Assembly: GCA_910586255.1 (NCBI GenBank)
Contig: CAJUHR010000020.1
Coordinates: forward strand, 1-64,000
Source of the DNA: an uncultured Lachnospiraceae bacterium
GTDB taxonomy: Bacteria > Bacillota > Clostridia > Lachnospirales > Lachnospiraceae
DNA: 64,000 nt
Direction of reading: 5' to 3'
Shown: piece after piece, positions 18,601-26,252 of the stretch
How the letters are laid out: the number at the start of each line of letters is the position of its first letter
Numbering within the stretch: position 1 is the stretch's first letter
Translations under genes and position numbers: made by a program
The notes under the pieces: generated by a model
Seen by the model: the letters and a program-made list of their open reading frames with translations, nothing else
Told to the model about the DNA's origin: nothing
Databases searched by the model: none

Positions 18601-19286
18601 GAGTACAGAAGGATAAGTTTCTCCATGCGGTGAAAGTACTGAATATTTACGAGAAAAGTAAAAACTATATCTCAGATCAGACGGTTATCGATTATGCAAT
18701 CCAGGTAAAAAAAATACTGGACATGGAAAAGCCATATGGGTCGATACCAAAGCTGGAAGAATACGATAAAAAGCTTATGGATGGGATTGGGGAGCTTTTG
18801 GATCAGGATACGAAACGCATTGAACCGGATGTATACGCGGACTGGAGGATGGTAAAAACAAGTATACCGGCTGACAGGCCATACGCGCAGAGGTTAGGGA
18901 ATCGGATCGATTCTAAATTTGAGGAGCTTTTGGATAAGCTTAAAAGAGTGGCGGATATCGCTGCCTTAAACGGTATTCCATCCGAAAGCAACGCACTTTT
19001 GCAGAATTGTCTTAGAATGATTCAAAGCGAAGAAGATGCTTATCAGACAGAGAGAAAAAGAAAAAGTGAAGAAAAGAAAAGCTGGAACCGGGGAAAAGCG
19101 GCGGATCCGGATATTCCCACAGAGCCGGTAAGAGTGGTGAAAAGCAAGACTCTGTCCTTCCGGACTATTACCGGAAATAAGACCTATTCCATCCGGTCGG
19201 AAGAGGATATTGACAAGGTGCTTGACGAACTCCGGGCCGCATTAAAGGCCCAGCTGGAGGAAGGTACGGTCATAAAACTTAGCTAA
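15654..19286 (+). CDS. brxC: BREX system P-loop ATPase BrxC
   Basis: A large ATPase (1210 residues) typical of BrxC. The Walker A motif GFFGSGKSHF starts at residue 70 and the Walker B LFLVDEIGQYI at about 267-276. A central region and a charged C-terminal region follow; near the end is a run of basic residues (TERKRKSEEKKSWNRGK). BrxC is an essential core component of BREX and is thought to act with PglX, BrxB and PglZ on host or phage DNA. The ribosome site is GGAG before GACAGCAG. The gene is intact from start to stop. Confidence 0.95.
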   Translation: MKIQDMFEKKITREIKGVIKVGQKDDENVYQELDEYVVTAELEKYMNRFFDAYGRSITGRTDNMGVWISGFFGSGKSHFLKILSYILSNRVVENDEGTKKEAVSFFTQGAKVKDEQLKSKIARMAAESGDIDVILFNVDSKSATDSKINKEAIKDVFMKVFNDYLGYCGSIPFLADFERKLDEQGRFEAFQEKFEEIEGMTWKEGREDYYFVQDSIVKAIVDLGIMSRDAAKSWADNAEKSYSLSVDKFAEYVKKYCHKKGKNHHVLFLVDEIGQYIADDSKLMLNLQTVTEDLGTACGGKAWIIVTSQQDIDSITKTMGEDFSKIQGRFATRIALSSADADEVIKKRILHKKPGARPVLESLYQEYESSIKNIITFSEGTPNMPLYRDGREFEEVYPFIPYQFALAGSVLTAVRQFSSSGKHLADGERSLLALFKEAAVAFADDREGILIPFSAFYGALDDFIDHTHRIVITQASRNTRLNHFDVELLKVLFMTKHVNNLKRDVENLTTLMISRVDEDRLELAKKVEKSLRALCDEALVQKNGDEYTFLTNEEQEAELRIQHYHIDPRDVVDYVAQVAFEEVILFPNNKYRYSARYQFPFNQFIDDRAYRNNNSRKIGLKILTAYSGKEDEVALGLLSYQEKCVVVRMSDAFPYLSETDGMKKIEAFLNDPVSAKLMDFEVISANKRKERSQKAKRVSDYIRFALENADIYVAGEKISTKSKDVTARISEAFEKLINSEYHKLKCMETQPVQSDIMDIIKQPKAQISMSDLGYGNEKNHEALSSVIEEIRYAGKTAAQYSVKQALDQFMDPPYGYTEEDIEFLIAVLYRKGQVSLKINSIIYTPASTSPEDAYKYITKREFREKVLLEIKEAVPQEHIRAVKEVIRDFYGKTIVSEDQDLLMRDYRSYAQTKKEAIQNVLRDDYGVNSKLPGIKILEKALQLIEDTIKISDPLSFYEKVDALYDDFIEVELDMGDLNRFLGGVQKDKFLHAVKVLNIYEKSKNYISDQTVIDYAIQVKKILDMEKPYGSIPKLEEYDKKLMDGIGELLDQDTKRIEPDVYADWRMVKTSIPADRPYAQRLGNRIDSKFEELLDKLKRVADIAALNGIPSESNALLQNCLRMIQSEEDAYQTERKRKSEEKKSWNRGKAADPDIPTEPVRVVKSKTLSFRTITGNKTYSIRSEEDIDKVLDELRAALKAQLEEGTVIKLS

Positions 19287-19301
19287 GAGAGGAAGCCCAT
19301 T

Positions 19302-22300
19302 ATGGATAAGGCTGCGATAAAAAATTTTGCTATAGAGGCAAGAAAGATCCTGATGAAATCTGCCGTTACACAGGCCGGCTTCTATGGGATCACCAAAGAT
19401 GAATGTAAGCTCCCGGTTCAGAAAGGGGCTGATTTTGAGGTGTATGAAACGGTGGCCGGTACAGAAAACAGGATTTACGGCAGTGACAGAAGGCGCCGTG
19501 CAAATCTTGTAAAAGCCATCAGGGAACAGGGGTTTGATCAGGTGATTGAGGAGACGGCCTATACCTGGTTCAACAGGATGATCGCAATCCGATTCATGGA
19601 ATTAAATAACTACCTTCCTACAAGGGTGCGTGTTTTATCCTCAGAAACAGGAAGCAGTACACCGGACATTGTGGCCCAATCAGACACAGTCGGGCTGAAG
19701 CTTACATCCGAAGAACGGGACAAGATTCAGACGGCAAAGAGGGAAAACAGGTATGACGATGCGTTTCGGATGCTTTTTGTAAAGCAGTGTAATGAACTGA
19801 ATGAAATCCTTCCGGGGCTTTTTGAAAAGACCGATGATTATATGGAGCTGCTTCTGAAAATCACCTATACAGGTGACGGTGTAATTCGCATGCTGGTTGA
19901 TTCCATTCCAGAAAATGATTTCAATGTGGCCAAAGTCCACAGGGAAGATGATCAGGGAATACCTTCGCCAGATGAAGCAGAAGGGCAGGTTGAAATTATC
20001 GGATGGATGTACCAGTACTACAATACGGAGCTTAAGAATGACACATTCGCAAGGCTTAAGAAGAACGTGAAGATTACAAAGGAGCGGATTCCGGCAGCAA
20101 CGCAGCTGTTTACACCGGACTGGATTGTCCGCTATATGGTAGAAAATTCACTTGGCAGAGTGTGGATTGAGCATTTAAGGGCTATAGACAGCTCGGTAGA
20201 CGAAAAGTCTAAAGCAGAGGAATTTGGCTGGAAATATTATCTTCCGGAAGCTGAGCAGGAGGATTGTGTGGCAGCGCAGCTTATGGAAATCAGAAATACA
20301 TACAAAGATCTGACGCCCCAGGACATTATCTGTATCGACCCTTGTATGGGGTCCGGCCATATCCTGGTGTATATGTTTGACGTCCTTATGGATATCTACC
20401 GCAGTGAAGGATTCAGTGAGAGGGAGGCTGTTTTTGATATCCTGGAAAAGAACATCCGGGGATTGGATATTGACCGCCGTGCTTACCAGCTTGCTTATTT
20501 TGCGCTGATGATGAAGGCGAGAGAGTACAACCGAATCTTTTTTCGCGGGCGTCAAAACGCGGACGGAGAGAGGGTGTTGGCAAAACCACAGGTTTATGGG
20601 ATGGAGGAAAGCAATTCCATTGACAGAAGGCTGCTGAACTATTTTGGGACAGGCATGGATGAGCAGCAGAAAAGTAGTGCAGTCAATCAGATGACCGGAT
20701 TGCTTGATACATTGAGGGATGGGAAAGAGTATGGTTCGATTTTGAATGTGGAGGATTATGACTGGGGGCTTTTGCGGTCGTTTGTTGCCCAGACGGATTA
20801 TGAAGGGCAGATGACTTTGGAGAGTGTGGAGGCAGAGCGGTCGAGGAAGCTGTTGGAACGGCTTGTGGATATTGGGGAAGTGCTGGCAGGGAAGTATGAT
20901 GTGGTGGTTACGAATCCGCCGTATATGGGTCTTAAAGGCATGAATAGAAAGATGGCTGAATATTTAAAATTAAATTATTTTGATTATAAGGCGGATTTGT
21001 TTTCTTCATTTGTTGTAAGGGGAAAAGCATATAGCAGGAATGGAGGATATCTGGGATTTTTGTCACCTTATGTATGGATGTTCATACAATCTTATGAAAA
21101 ACTCAGAGATAATATATATGATGTTATGAATATTCAGAGTTTAATACAATTTGAATATTCTGCTTTTGAGGAGGCTACTGTACCCATCTGTACATTTATT
21201 CTTCATAATAGAAAAATTAATAAAGCAGGATCTTACATTCGATTGACAAACTTTAGAGGAGGAATGTCAGTACAGAGAAAAAAAGCCTTAGAAGCTATAA
21301 GGAATAGAAAGTGTGGATTTTATTTTGAAAAAGGAGTTACTGATTATAGGCTGATTCCTGGGAAGCCTGTTGCATATTGGATAAGCAAACAACTTTTTGA
21401 AGATTTTAAACAGGGGGTGCCCTTAAAAAATATTGCAGAACCCAAAAGCGGGCTTTCTACGACAGATAATAATAGATTTTTAAGATTATGGCAGGAAGTA
21501 TCCTTTAGTGACATCAGTTTGGATATTATGGACATCTGTCAAACAGAACAGGCGACAAGGTGGTTTCCAATAGCAAAGGGAGGCGATTATAGAAAATGGT
21601 ACGGGAATTTTGAATATATTGTTAATTGGTACAAAAACGGAAGGGACATAAAAGAGGCTACAAAAGGAGCGGCAGGAGGACGTATTGTAAGTCCAGAATA
21701 CTATTTTAAAAAAATAATTACATGGTCAGGAATTTCAAGTGGTGAGCCATCTATGCGAATCTCGGATAAGGCAATTTTTGGAAGTGGAGCAAAGGCTTTG
21801 TTTGCAACGACAAATTTTAATGAGTATTTGGCATTTTTGAATTCAAAGATTGCCTTAGTTGTATTACAGTTTTTAAGCCCAACACTTAATTATGAAGCGG
21901 GGCATATTGGTAATATTCCTATTTGTTTTGGGAAGAATGAGGCTGCAAGTAATTTGGCGGAAAAATGCATTGAAATTTCAAAAGAAGACTGGGATTCCTT
22001 TGAAACCTCATGGGATTTCAAATGCCATCCGTTTGTTCCGCTACTTACTGACAGAAAAGGACAGGAAATGTCACAATTTTCTGCCTCCTATATGGAAAAA
22101 CATGGATTGATACAGTGGCATTATGAAAAATGGGAGAATGAGTGTAACACCCGATTTACCAAACTTAAAGAAAACGAAGAAGAACTGAACCGTATATTTA
22201 TTCATATTTATGGTTTGCAGGATGAACTGACACCGGAAGTGGCGGACAAGGACATTACCGTCCGCAAAGCCGACTTGGGGCGGGATATCCGGTCTTTCGT

Positions 22301-23045
22301 ATCCTATGCAGTCGGATGCATGTTTGGCCGCTATTCATTGGATGAACCAGGTCTTATTTATGCCGGAGGCGAATTTGACGCAGGGAGATATAAAGCTTTT
22401 CCTGCCGACAAAGACGCTATCATTCCAATAACAGATGAGGCATATTTTGAGGATGATATTGCAGGACGCTTTGAGGAATTTATCAAAGCAGTATATGGTG
22501 AAAAAACATTAGAACAAAATCTTGGCTATATTGCAGATGCTCTCGGCACAAAAGGATCGTCCTCAAGAGAGAAGATCCGCAATTATTTCCTGAATGACTT
22601 TTTTAAGGATCATTGCAGTACCTATTCCGTGACAGGATCGGGAAAACGTCCCATATACTGGCTTTTTGATTCGGGGAAGCAGAACGGATTTAAGTGTCTT
22701 GTTTATCTGCACAGATATACGCCGAATACCGTTGGCCTGATTCGTTCTGATTACTTGACGAAGACACAGAGTATGATAGAGAATGCCCTTAAGAATGCAG
22801 AGTATGCCATAAATACATCGTCAAGTGCGGTAGACAGGGCGCAGGCGACAAAAAAGAGGGATAAATATATTAAGCAGCTGGCGGAGATACGGGCATATTA
22901 TCCGGCTCTTTCCCATATTGCTTTGCAGCGCATTTCATTAGATTTGGACGATGGTGTAAAGGTGAATTATGCTAAGTTCCAGGAAATTGAAGTTGGCGGG
23001 GAAGGCAAGAAGCGGCAGAAGATAAATCTTCTGGCAAAGATTTAA
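19302..23045 (+). CDS. pglX: BREX-1 adenine-specific DNA methyltransferase PglX
   Basis: Site-specific N6-adenine methyltransferase that marks host DNA and is required for BREX defence. SAM-binding motif I appears as DPCMGSGH at residues 346-353, and the catalytic motif NPPY at 538-541. The length, 1247 residues, is usual. The region after NPPY (about 20930-22130), expected to include target recognition, is clearly more A+T-rich than the N-terminal and C-terminal parts. That suggests the specificity part was exchanged by recombination. The start 16 bp after brxC has GAGG upstream. It is followed by a RhuM scrap and an inserted module before pglZ. Confidence 0.95.
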   Translation: MDKAAIKNFAIEARKILMKSAVTQAGFYGITKDECKLPVQKGADFEVYETVAGTENRIYGSDRRRRANLVKAIREQGFDQVIEETAYTWFNRMIAIRFMELNNYLPTRVRVLSSETGSSTPDIVAQSDTVGLKLTSEERDKIQTAKRENRYDDAFRMLFVKQCNELNEILPGLFEKTDDYMELLLKITYTGDGVIRMLVDSIPENDFNVAKVHREDDQGIPSPDEAEGQVEIIGWMYQYYNTELKNDTFARLKKNVKITKERIPAATQLFTPDWIVRYMVENSLGRVWIEHLRAIDSSVDEKSKAEEFGWKYYLPEAEQEDCVAAQLMEIRNTYKDLTPQDIICIDPCMGSGHILVYMFDVLMDIYRSEGFSEREAVFDILEKNIRGLDIDRRAYQLAYFALMMKAREYNRIFFRGRQNADGERVLAKPQVYGMEESNSIDRRLLNYFGTGMDEQQKSSAVNQMTGLLDTLRDGKEYGSILNVEDYDWGLLRSFVAQTDYEGQMTLESVEAERSRKLLERLVDIGEVLAGKYDVVVTNPPYMGLKGMNRKMAEYLKLNYFDYKADLFSSFVVRGKAYSRNGGYLGFLSPYVWMFIQSYEKLRDNIYDVMNIQSLIQFEYSAFEEATVPICTFILHNRKINKAGSYIRLTNFRGGMSVQRKKALEAIRNRKCGFYFEKGVTDYRLIPGKPVAYWISKQLFEDFKQGVPLKNIAEPKSGLSTTDNNRFLRLWQEVSFSDISLDIMDICQTEQATRWFPIAKGGDYRKWYGNFEYIVNWYKNGRDIKEATKGAAGGRIVSPEYYFKKIITWSGISSGEPSMRISDKAIFGSGAKALFATTNFNEYLAFLNSKIALVVLQFLSPTLNYEAGHIGNIPICFGKNEAASNLAEKCIEISKEDWDSFETSWDFKCHPFVPLLTDRKGQEMSQFSASYMEKHGLIQWHYEKWENECNTRFTKLKENEEELNRIFIHIYGLQDELTPEVADKDITVRKADLGRDIRSFVSYAVGCMFGRYSLDEPGLIYAGGEFDAGRYKAFPADKDAIIPITDEAYFEDDIAGRFEEFIKAVYGEKTLEQNLGYIADALGTKGSSSREKIRNYFLNDFFKDHCSTYSVTGSGKRPIYWLFDSGKQNGFKCLVYLHRYTPNTVGLIRSDYLTKTQSMIENALKNAEYAINTSSSAVDRAQATKKRDKYIKQLAEIRAYYPALSHIALQRISLDLDDGVKVNYAKFQEIEVGGEGKKRQKINLLAKI

Positions 23046-23059
23046 GGAGGTGAGTCTTC

Positions 23060-23185
23060 GTGGCAGGGCAGAATAAAGAAGATATGCAGGGTGAGATTGG
23101 TGAAAAGTCAACTGTTCGGAAATTCCGAACAGTTTGGATTGAGGGAGAACGAGAGGCTGCAAAAAATATCATTCATTATAACTGA
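23060..23185 (+). pseudogene. RhuM-family remnant
   Basis: A 41-codon frame with a perfect AAGGAGGTGA ribosome site and GTG start. Its second half, STVRKFRTVWIEGERE followed by NIIHYN, resembles the middle of RhuM (virulence protein) family members, which normally continue with LDMIISVGYR. Here a stop follows HYN directly, so only a fragment survives. It lies 14 bp after pglX. It may still be translated as a short peptide. Confidence 0.6.
23110..23134. repeat. Perfect 25-bp palindrome
   Basis: AACTGTTCGGAA, one central A, then its exact complement. It lies inside the RhuM remnant and about 50 bp upstream of the promoter of the inserted module. It could form a hairpin or serve as an operator. 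There is no T-run after it, so it is not a classical terminator. Confidence 0.7.
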
Positions 23186-23211
23186 CAAAAACTATATTTT
23201 AAGGGTATAAT
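23182..23211 (+). promoter_or_regulatory. Putative internal promoter of the DUF262 module
   Basis: CTGACA at 23182-23187 and TATAAT at 23206-23211, spacer 18 bp, immediately upstream of the AT-rich three-gene insert. Confidence 0.55.
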
Positions 23212-23231
23212 ATAAATGTTCCTAAATAAAT

Positions 23232-24506
23232 ATGTCTACTAAAATGAAGGTAAAGTCAATGGATGTAAGTATCAAAGAAAATATAAAGAAAATGTTAAAT
23301 GCTGGAAAAGAGAATGGCAGTATAAAAACAACAACGATCACACAGTTGTTAAATGATTTGGGAGTATATTCTGAGGAACAATATGATAAGATTATAGAAT
23401 TGATAGAAGAAAAAAATATTACTTTAGTTGTTGATTCTACAGAGCGGCGGAATATGATATTGGATTCCAGTAAAATATCTATTATGCCGAAAACATTGAG
23501 TGTTGAAGCAATAGTTAAAAAACTAAAATATAAAGAGATAGATTTGGATACAGAGTTCCAAAGAAAGCGTAGTTTGTGGACTAAAACTGTAAAAAGCCAG
23601 TTAATAGAATCACTGATGATTCAATTACCAATTCCTCCAATGTATTTTGATGCAAGAGATACAAATAAATGGAAAATTATTGATGGCTTACAAAGATTGT
23701 GTACATTAAATGAATTTCTCCTGGAGAAGAATTGGCGATTGACTAATTTAGAATATTTGGCAGATTATAATAATTGCAGCATGGATGATTTGCCGCGAAT
23801 TTATCAGAGAAGAATAGAAGAAGGACAATTAGCCTTTTATTTAATATTGCCAGAAACTCCGGAGGAAGTAAAATATAGTCTGTTTAAAAGGATAAATACT
23901 CCAGGATTAAAATTGGAATCACAGGAGATAAGACATGCCTTATTTCAGGGAAAGGCCACTAAATTACTAAAGGAATTGGCAGAAACAGAATTATTTTGCA
24001 AGGCTACAGGATATGACGTGCCTTCTTCCCGGATGCAGGACAGAGAGATGGTATTAAGATATTTAGCGCTACATTATTTGGGCCCGGACGGATATAAAAA
24101 TTGTAGTATTGATGAATATTTAAATAAAACCATGGCATTTTTAAATGAACAAGATGATAACTTTATTGAGCAATGTAAAGAATTATATTTTGATTCTTTA
24201 TATTGCGTGTACTGTATATTCGGGAGATATGCATTTAGACGAATTTCTAAAATAAGACAACAGGATATAAAACCAATTAATACGGCGTTATTTGAAGGTT
24301 GGGTAAATGGAGTATCACAGCTAACTAAAAAGGAAAGAGATTTGTTAATACAAAGAAAAGATGATGTTAAAAAATTATATATTGAAGAATTGGATAAAAA
24401 AAGCTCGTTTTATAGCGATATAGGATCTGGAAAATACCGTTCATTTATTCGCAGAAATGAAACGATTCAAAAAATAATAGAGGAGGTTTTAAATGAAAAT
24501 AGATAA
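23232..24506 (+). CDS. DUF262 domain protein (GmrS/ParB-like NTPase fold)
   Basis: A 424-residue protein with an N-terminal winged-helix-like segment (about 1-75) followed by a DUF262 domain (about 85-290). The core reads IDLDTEFQRKRSLWT and IIDGLQRLCTL, the variant of the DGQQR signature at residues 151-155. DUF262 is the N-terminal domain of type IV restriction enzyme GmrSD and of many defence proteins, and can bind or hydrolyse nucleotides. No DUF1607/HNH nuclease half is visible here, so the effector must lie elsewhere. The ATG at 23232 has no clear ribosome site; an in-frame ATG at 23259 has AAGG eight bases upstream. It overlaps the next gene by 14 bp. Base composition is much more A+T-rich than the BREX genes. 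Confidence 0.85.
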   Translation: MSTKMKVKSMDVSIKENIKKMLNAGKENGSIKTTTITQLLNDLGVYSEEQYDKIIELIEEKNITLVVDSTERRNMILDSSKISIMPKTLSVEAIVKKLKYKEIDLDTEFQRKRSLWTKTVKSQLIESLMIQLPIPPMYFDARDTNKWKIIDGLQRLCTLNEFLLEKNWRLTNLEYLADYNNCSMDDLPRIYQRRIEEGQLAFYLILPETPEEVKYSLFKRINTPGLKLESQEIRHALFQGKATKLLKELAETELFCKATGYDVPSSRMQDREMVLRYLALHYLGPDGYKNCSIDEYLNKTMAFLNEQDDNFIEQCKELYFDSLYCVYCIFGRYAFRRISKIRQQDIKPINTALFEGWVNGVSQLTKKERDLLIQRKDDVKKLYIEELDKKSSFYSDIGSGKYRSFIRRNETIQKIIEEVLNENR

Positions 24507-25584
24507 ATTGCAATTAGTTAATTTTAAGTGTTTATCAAATGTTACATTTGAATTTGGAAATTTAAATATATTAGCAGGAGCTAATGGCTGCGGAAAATCT
24601 TCTTTAATCCATTCATTGCTGTTATTGCGTCAGTCTTATGAACAATATAGAAATTTAGATACATTATTACTATGCGGAAAATATATTAATTTAGGTTCTG
24701 CTAAAGATTTACTATATGAACAGGCAGGAAAAGATGAAGGGATTTCATACAGTATTTTTAAGGAAAATGAAGAAAAATTAGAACTAACTTATGAATATAT
24801 TCCTGAAAGTCGTATACTTAATATTTTAGAATTACAAGATAGAAACTTGAAGAATTTAAATATTTTCAGTGATGAATTTGAGTATTTATCTGCTGAAAGA
24901 ATAGTACCACAAACAACATATTCTTCCATTAGCTCGGATGATCTGTTGGGCAGCCATGGGGAAAATGCGCTTAATTTTTTAGAAAAGCATGGAGCCGCAT
25001 ATAGAGTGGAAAAAGTTTTTCAAGACGAGACAAACAATGAATACTTGTTATACTATGTGAATAAATGGATGGAGAGAATTTTTCAAGGCTTTCGTTTACA
25101 ATTATCTCCAATTATGGAAGCAGATGCTGTTAGTTTGAGATATGCTGAAAAAAGCAGGGATCGGGTCAGCAATTCATACAGAGCAATTAATGTAGGATTT
25201 GGAATTACCTATGTTCTGCCAATTCTTGTTGCATTATTAAAAGCCAAAAAAAATGATTTAATTCTTATTGAAAATCCAGAGGCACATTTACATCCAAAAG
25301 CTCAAAGAATTATAGGAGAGTTATTGGCAAAAGCTGCATCGACAGGCGCACAGATTATTGTTGAAACTCATAGCGATCATATATTAAATGGGATTCGGAT
25401 TTCTGTAAAAAACAAAATGATTAATTCAAAAGATGTTAAAATGTTTTTCTTTATGAAAGAAGATATTGGAACAAGCTTTCATACAAATATCTATTTGCCT
25501 CAAATGGATGATGAGGGAAATATTGATATATGGCCAGAAGGATTCTTTGATGAGTGGGATAATGCATTGGCGCAACTTTTTTGA
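24493..25584 (+). CDS. ABC/SMC-type ATPase, DUF3696-like
   Basis: A 363-residue AAA/ABC-class ATPase. Walker A GANGCGKS is at residues 29-36, the Walker B segment LILIENPEAHLHP around 256-268, and the switch His in VETHSDHIL at about 290-298. The N-terminal FKCLSNVTFEFGNLNILAG and the acidic C-terminus (WPEGFFDEWDNALAQLF) match DUF3696-type ATPases seen in defence islands. Many such ATPases (OLD, RecF and Septu-like) need a partner nuclease. GAGGAGG lies seven bases before the ATG, within the DUF262 gene, so translation is coupled. It is the middle gene of the AT-rich module inserted in BREX. Confidence 0.88.
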   Translation: MKIDKLQLVNFKCLSNVTFEFGNLNILAGANGCGKSSLIHSLLLLRQSYEQYRNLDTLLLCGKYINLGSAKDLLYEQAGKDEGISYSIFKENEEKLELTYEYIPESRILNILELQDRNLKNLNIFSDEFEYLSAERIVPQTTYSSISSDDLLGSHGENALNFLEKHGAAYRVEKVFQDETNNEYLLYYVNKWMERIFQGFRLQLSPIMEADAVSLRYAEKSRDRVSNSYRAINVGFGITYVLPILVALLKAKKNDLILIENPEAHLHPKAQRIIGELLAKAASTGAQIIVETHSDHILNGIRISVKNKMINSKDVKMFFFMKEDIGTSFHTNIYLPQMDDEGNIDIWPEGFFDEWDNALAQLF

Positions 25585-25596
25585 GGGGATAAGTAA

Positions 25597-26211
25597 ATGG
25601 AAATTATTTTTAATGATATAGCAATGCATTACCAATTCAGTGATAAATATGATGCAATAGAAAAAATGAAAATTGGAATAGAAACATTGCTATATTTACG
25701 AAAGCAGGATACTACTTTTAAGATGTGTTCAAAAGAAAAAATCACGGGTTTAGAAATTGCTCCTGGATACTATTTTCCACAGATTTTTAGCGAAAAAAAT
25801 ACAGTCTTAAGTCAAAATCATAAAACAGCAATAAGAACATTTTTTACAAATTTTAATAACTTGACTTGTGGAAAAGATAAATTTGTCTTTGAAGGGATAG
25901 AATCTGTTCAATGTGGAATGGTTTATAAGACAAATGGTCTATTATTTAGTTTAGGAACAAAAGATTACTTCTTAGAGCAACAAATTTTCGGAGATCATAT
26001 TATTGATGAAATGATTAAAAGAAATGTAAAAATAGATAATATAGCTAAAAAGGAGCATGTAGATGTACATTGGCTTAAATTAAAACATAGAGTATATGAA
26101 GCGAACCCTAAACATAAAGCCAATTATGGATGGGGAAGCTTAATGGATTTGGAAGAGAAAGAAGCTCACCAATATTTCACCTATTACATAAATCAGAATT
26201 GTTGGACATAA
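25597..26211 (+). CDS. Unrecognised 204-aa protein of the inserted defence module
   Basis: Real gene by context: GAGGGG lies eight bases before the ATG, 12 bp after the ATPase gene, with the same AT-rich composition. I do not recognise its family. There are no membrane segments or signal peptide. The C-terminal third has a distinctive patch, HRVYEANPKHKANYGWGS followed by MDLEEKEAHQYF, which looks like a conserved family block. Position after an ATPase suggests it is the effector (nuclease or other toxin) or its specificity partner, but no catalytic motif is evident. It ends about 40 bp before pglZ. Confidence 0.75.
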   Translation: MEIIFNDIAMHYQFSDKYDAIEKMKIGIETLLYLRKQDTTFKMCSKEKITGLEIAPGYYFPQIFSEKNTVLSQNHKTAIRTFFTNFNNLTCGKDKFVFEGIESVQCGMVYKTNGLLFSLGTKDYFLEQQIFGDHIIDEMIKRNVKIDNIAKKEHVDVHWLKLKHRVYEANPKHKANYGWGSLMDLEEKEAHQYFTYYINQNCWT

Positions 26212-26252
26212 AGCCTCAAAAGAATTCCACTGAAATTTTTGGAGGATAATCA

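Noticed and set aside
23232..24506. Complete GmrSD type IV restriction enzyme
   Set aside because: Only the DUF262 half is visible; the expected DUF1607/HNH nuclease part is absent from this gene and its neighbours.
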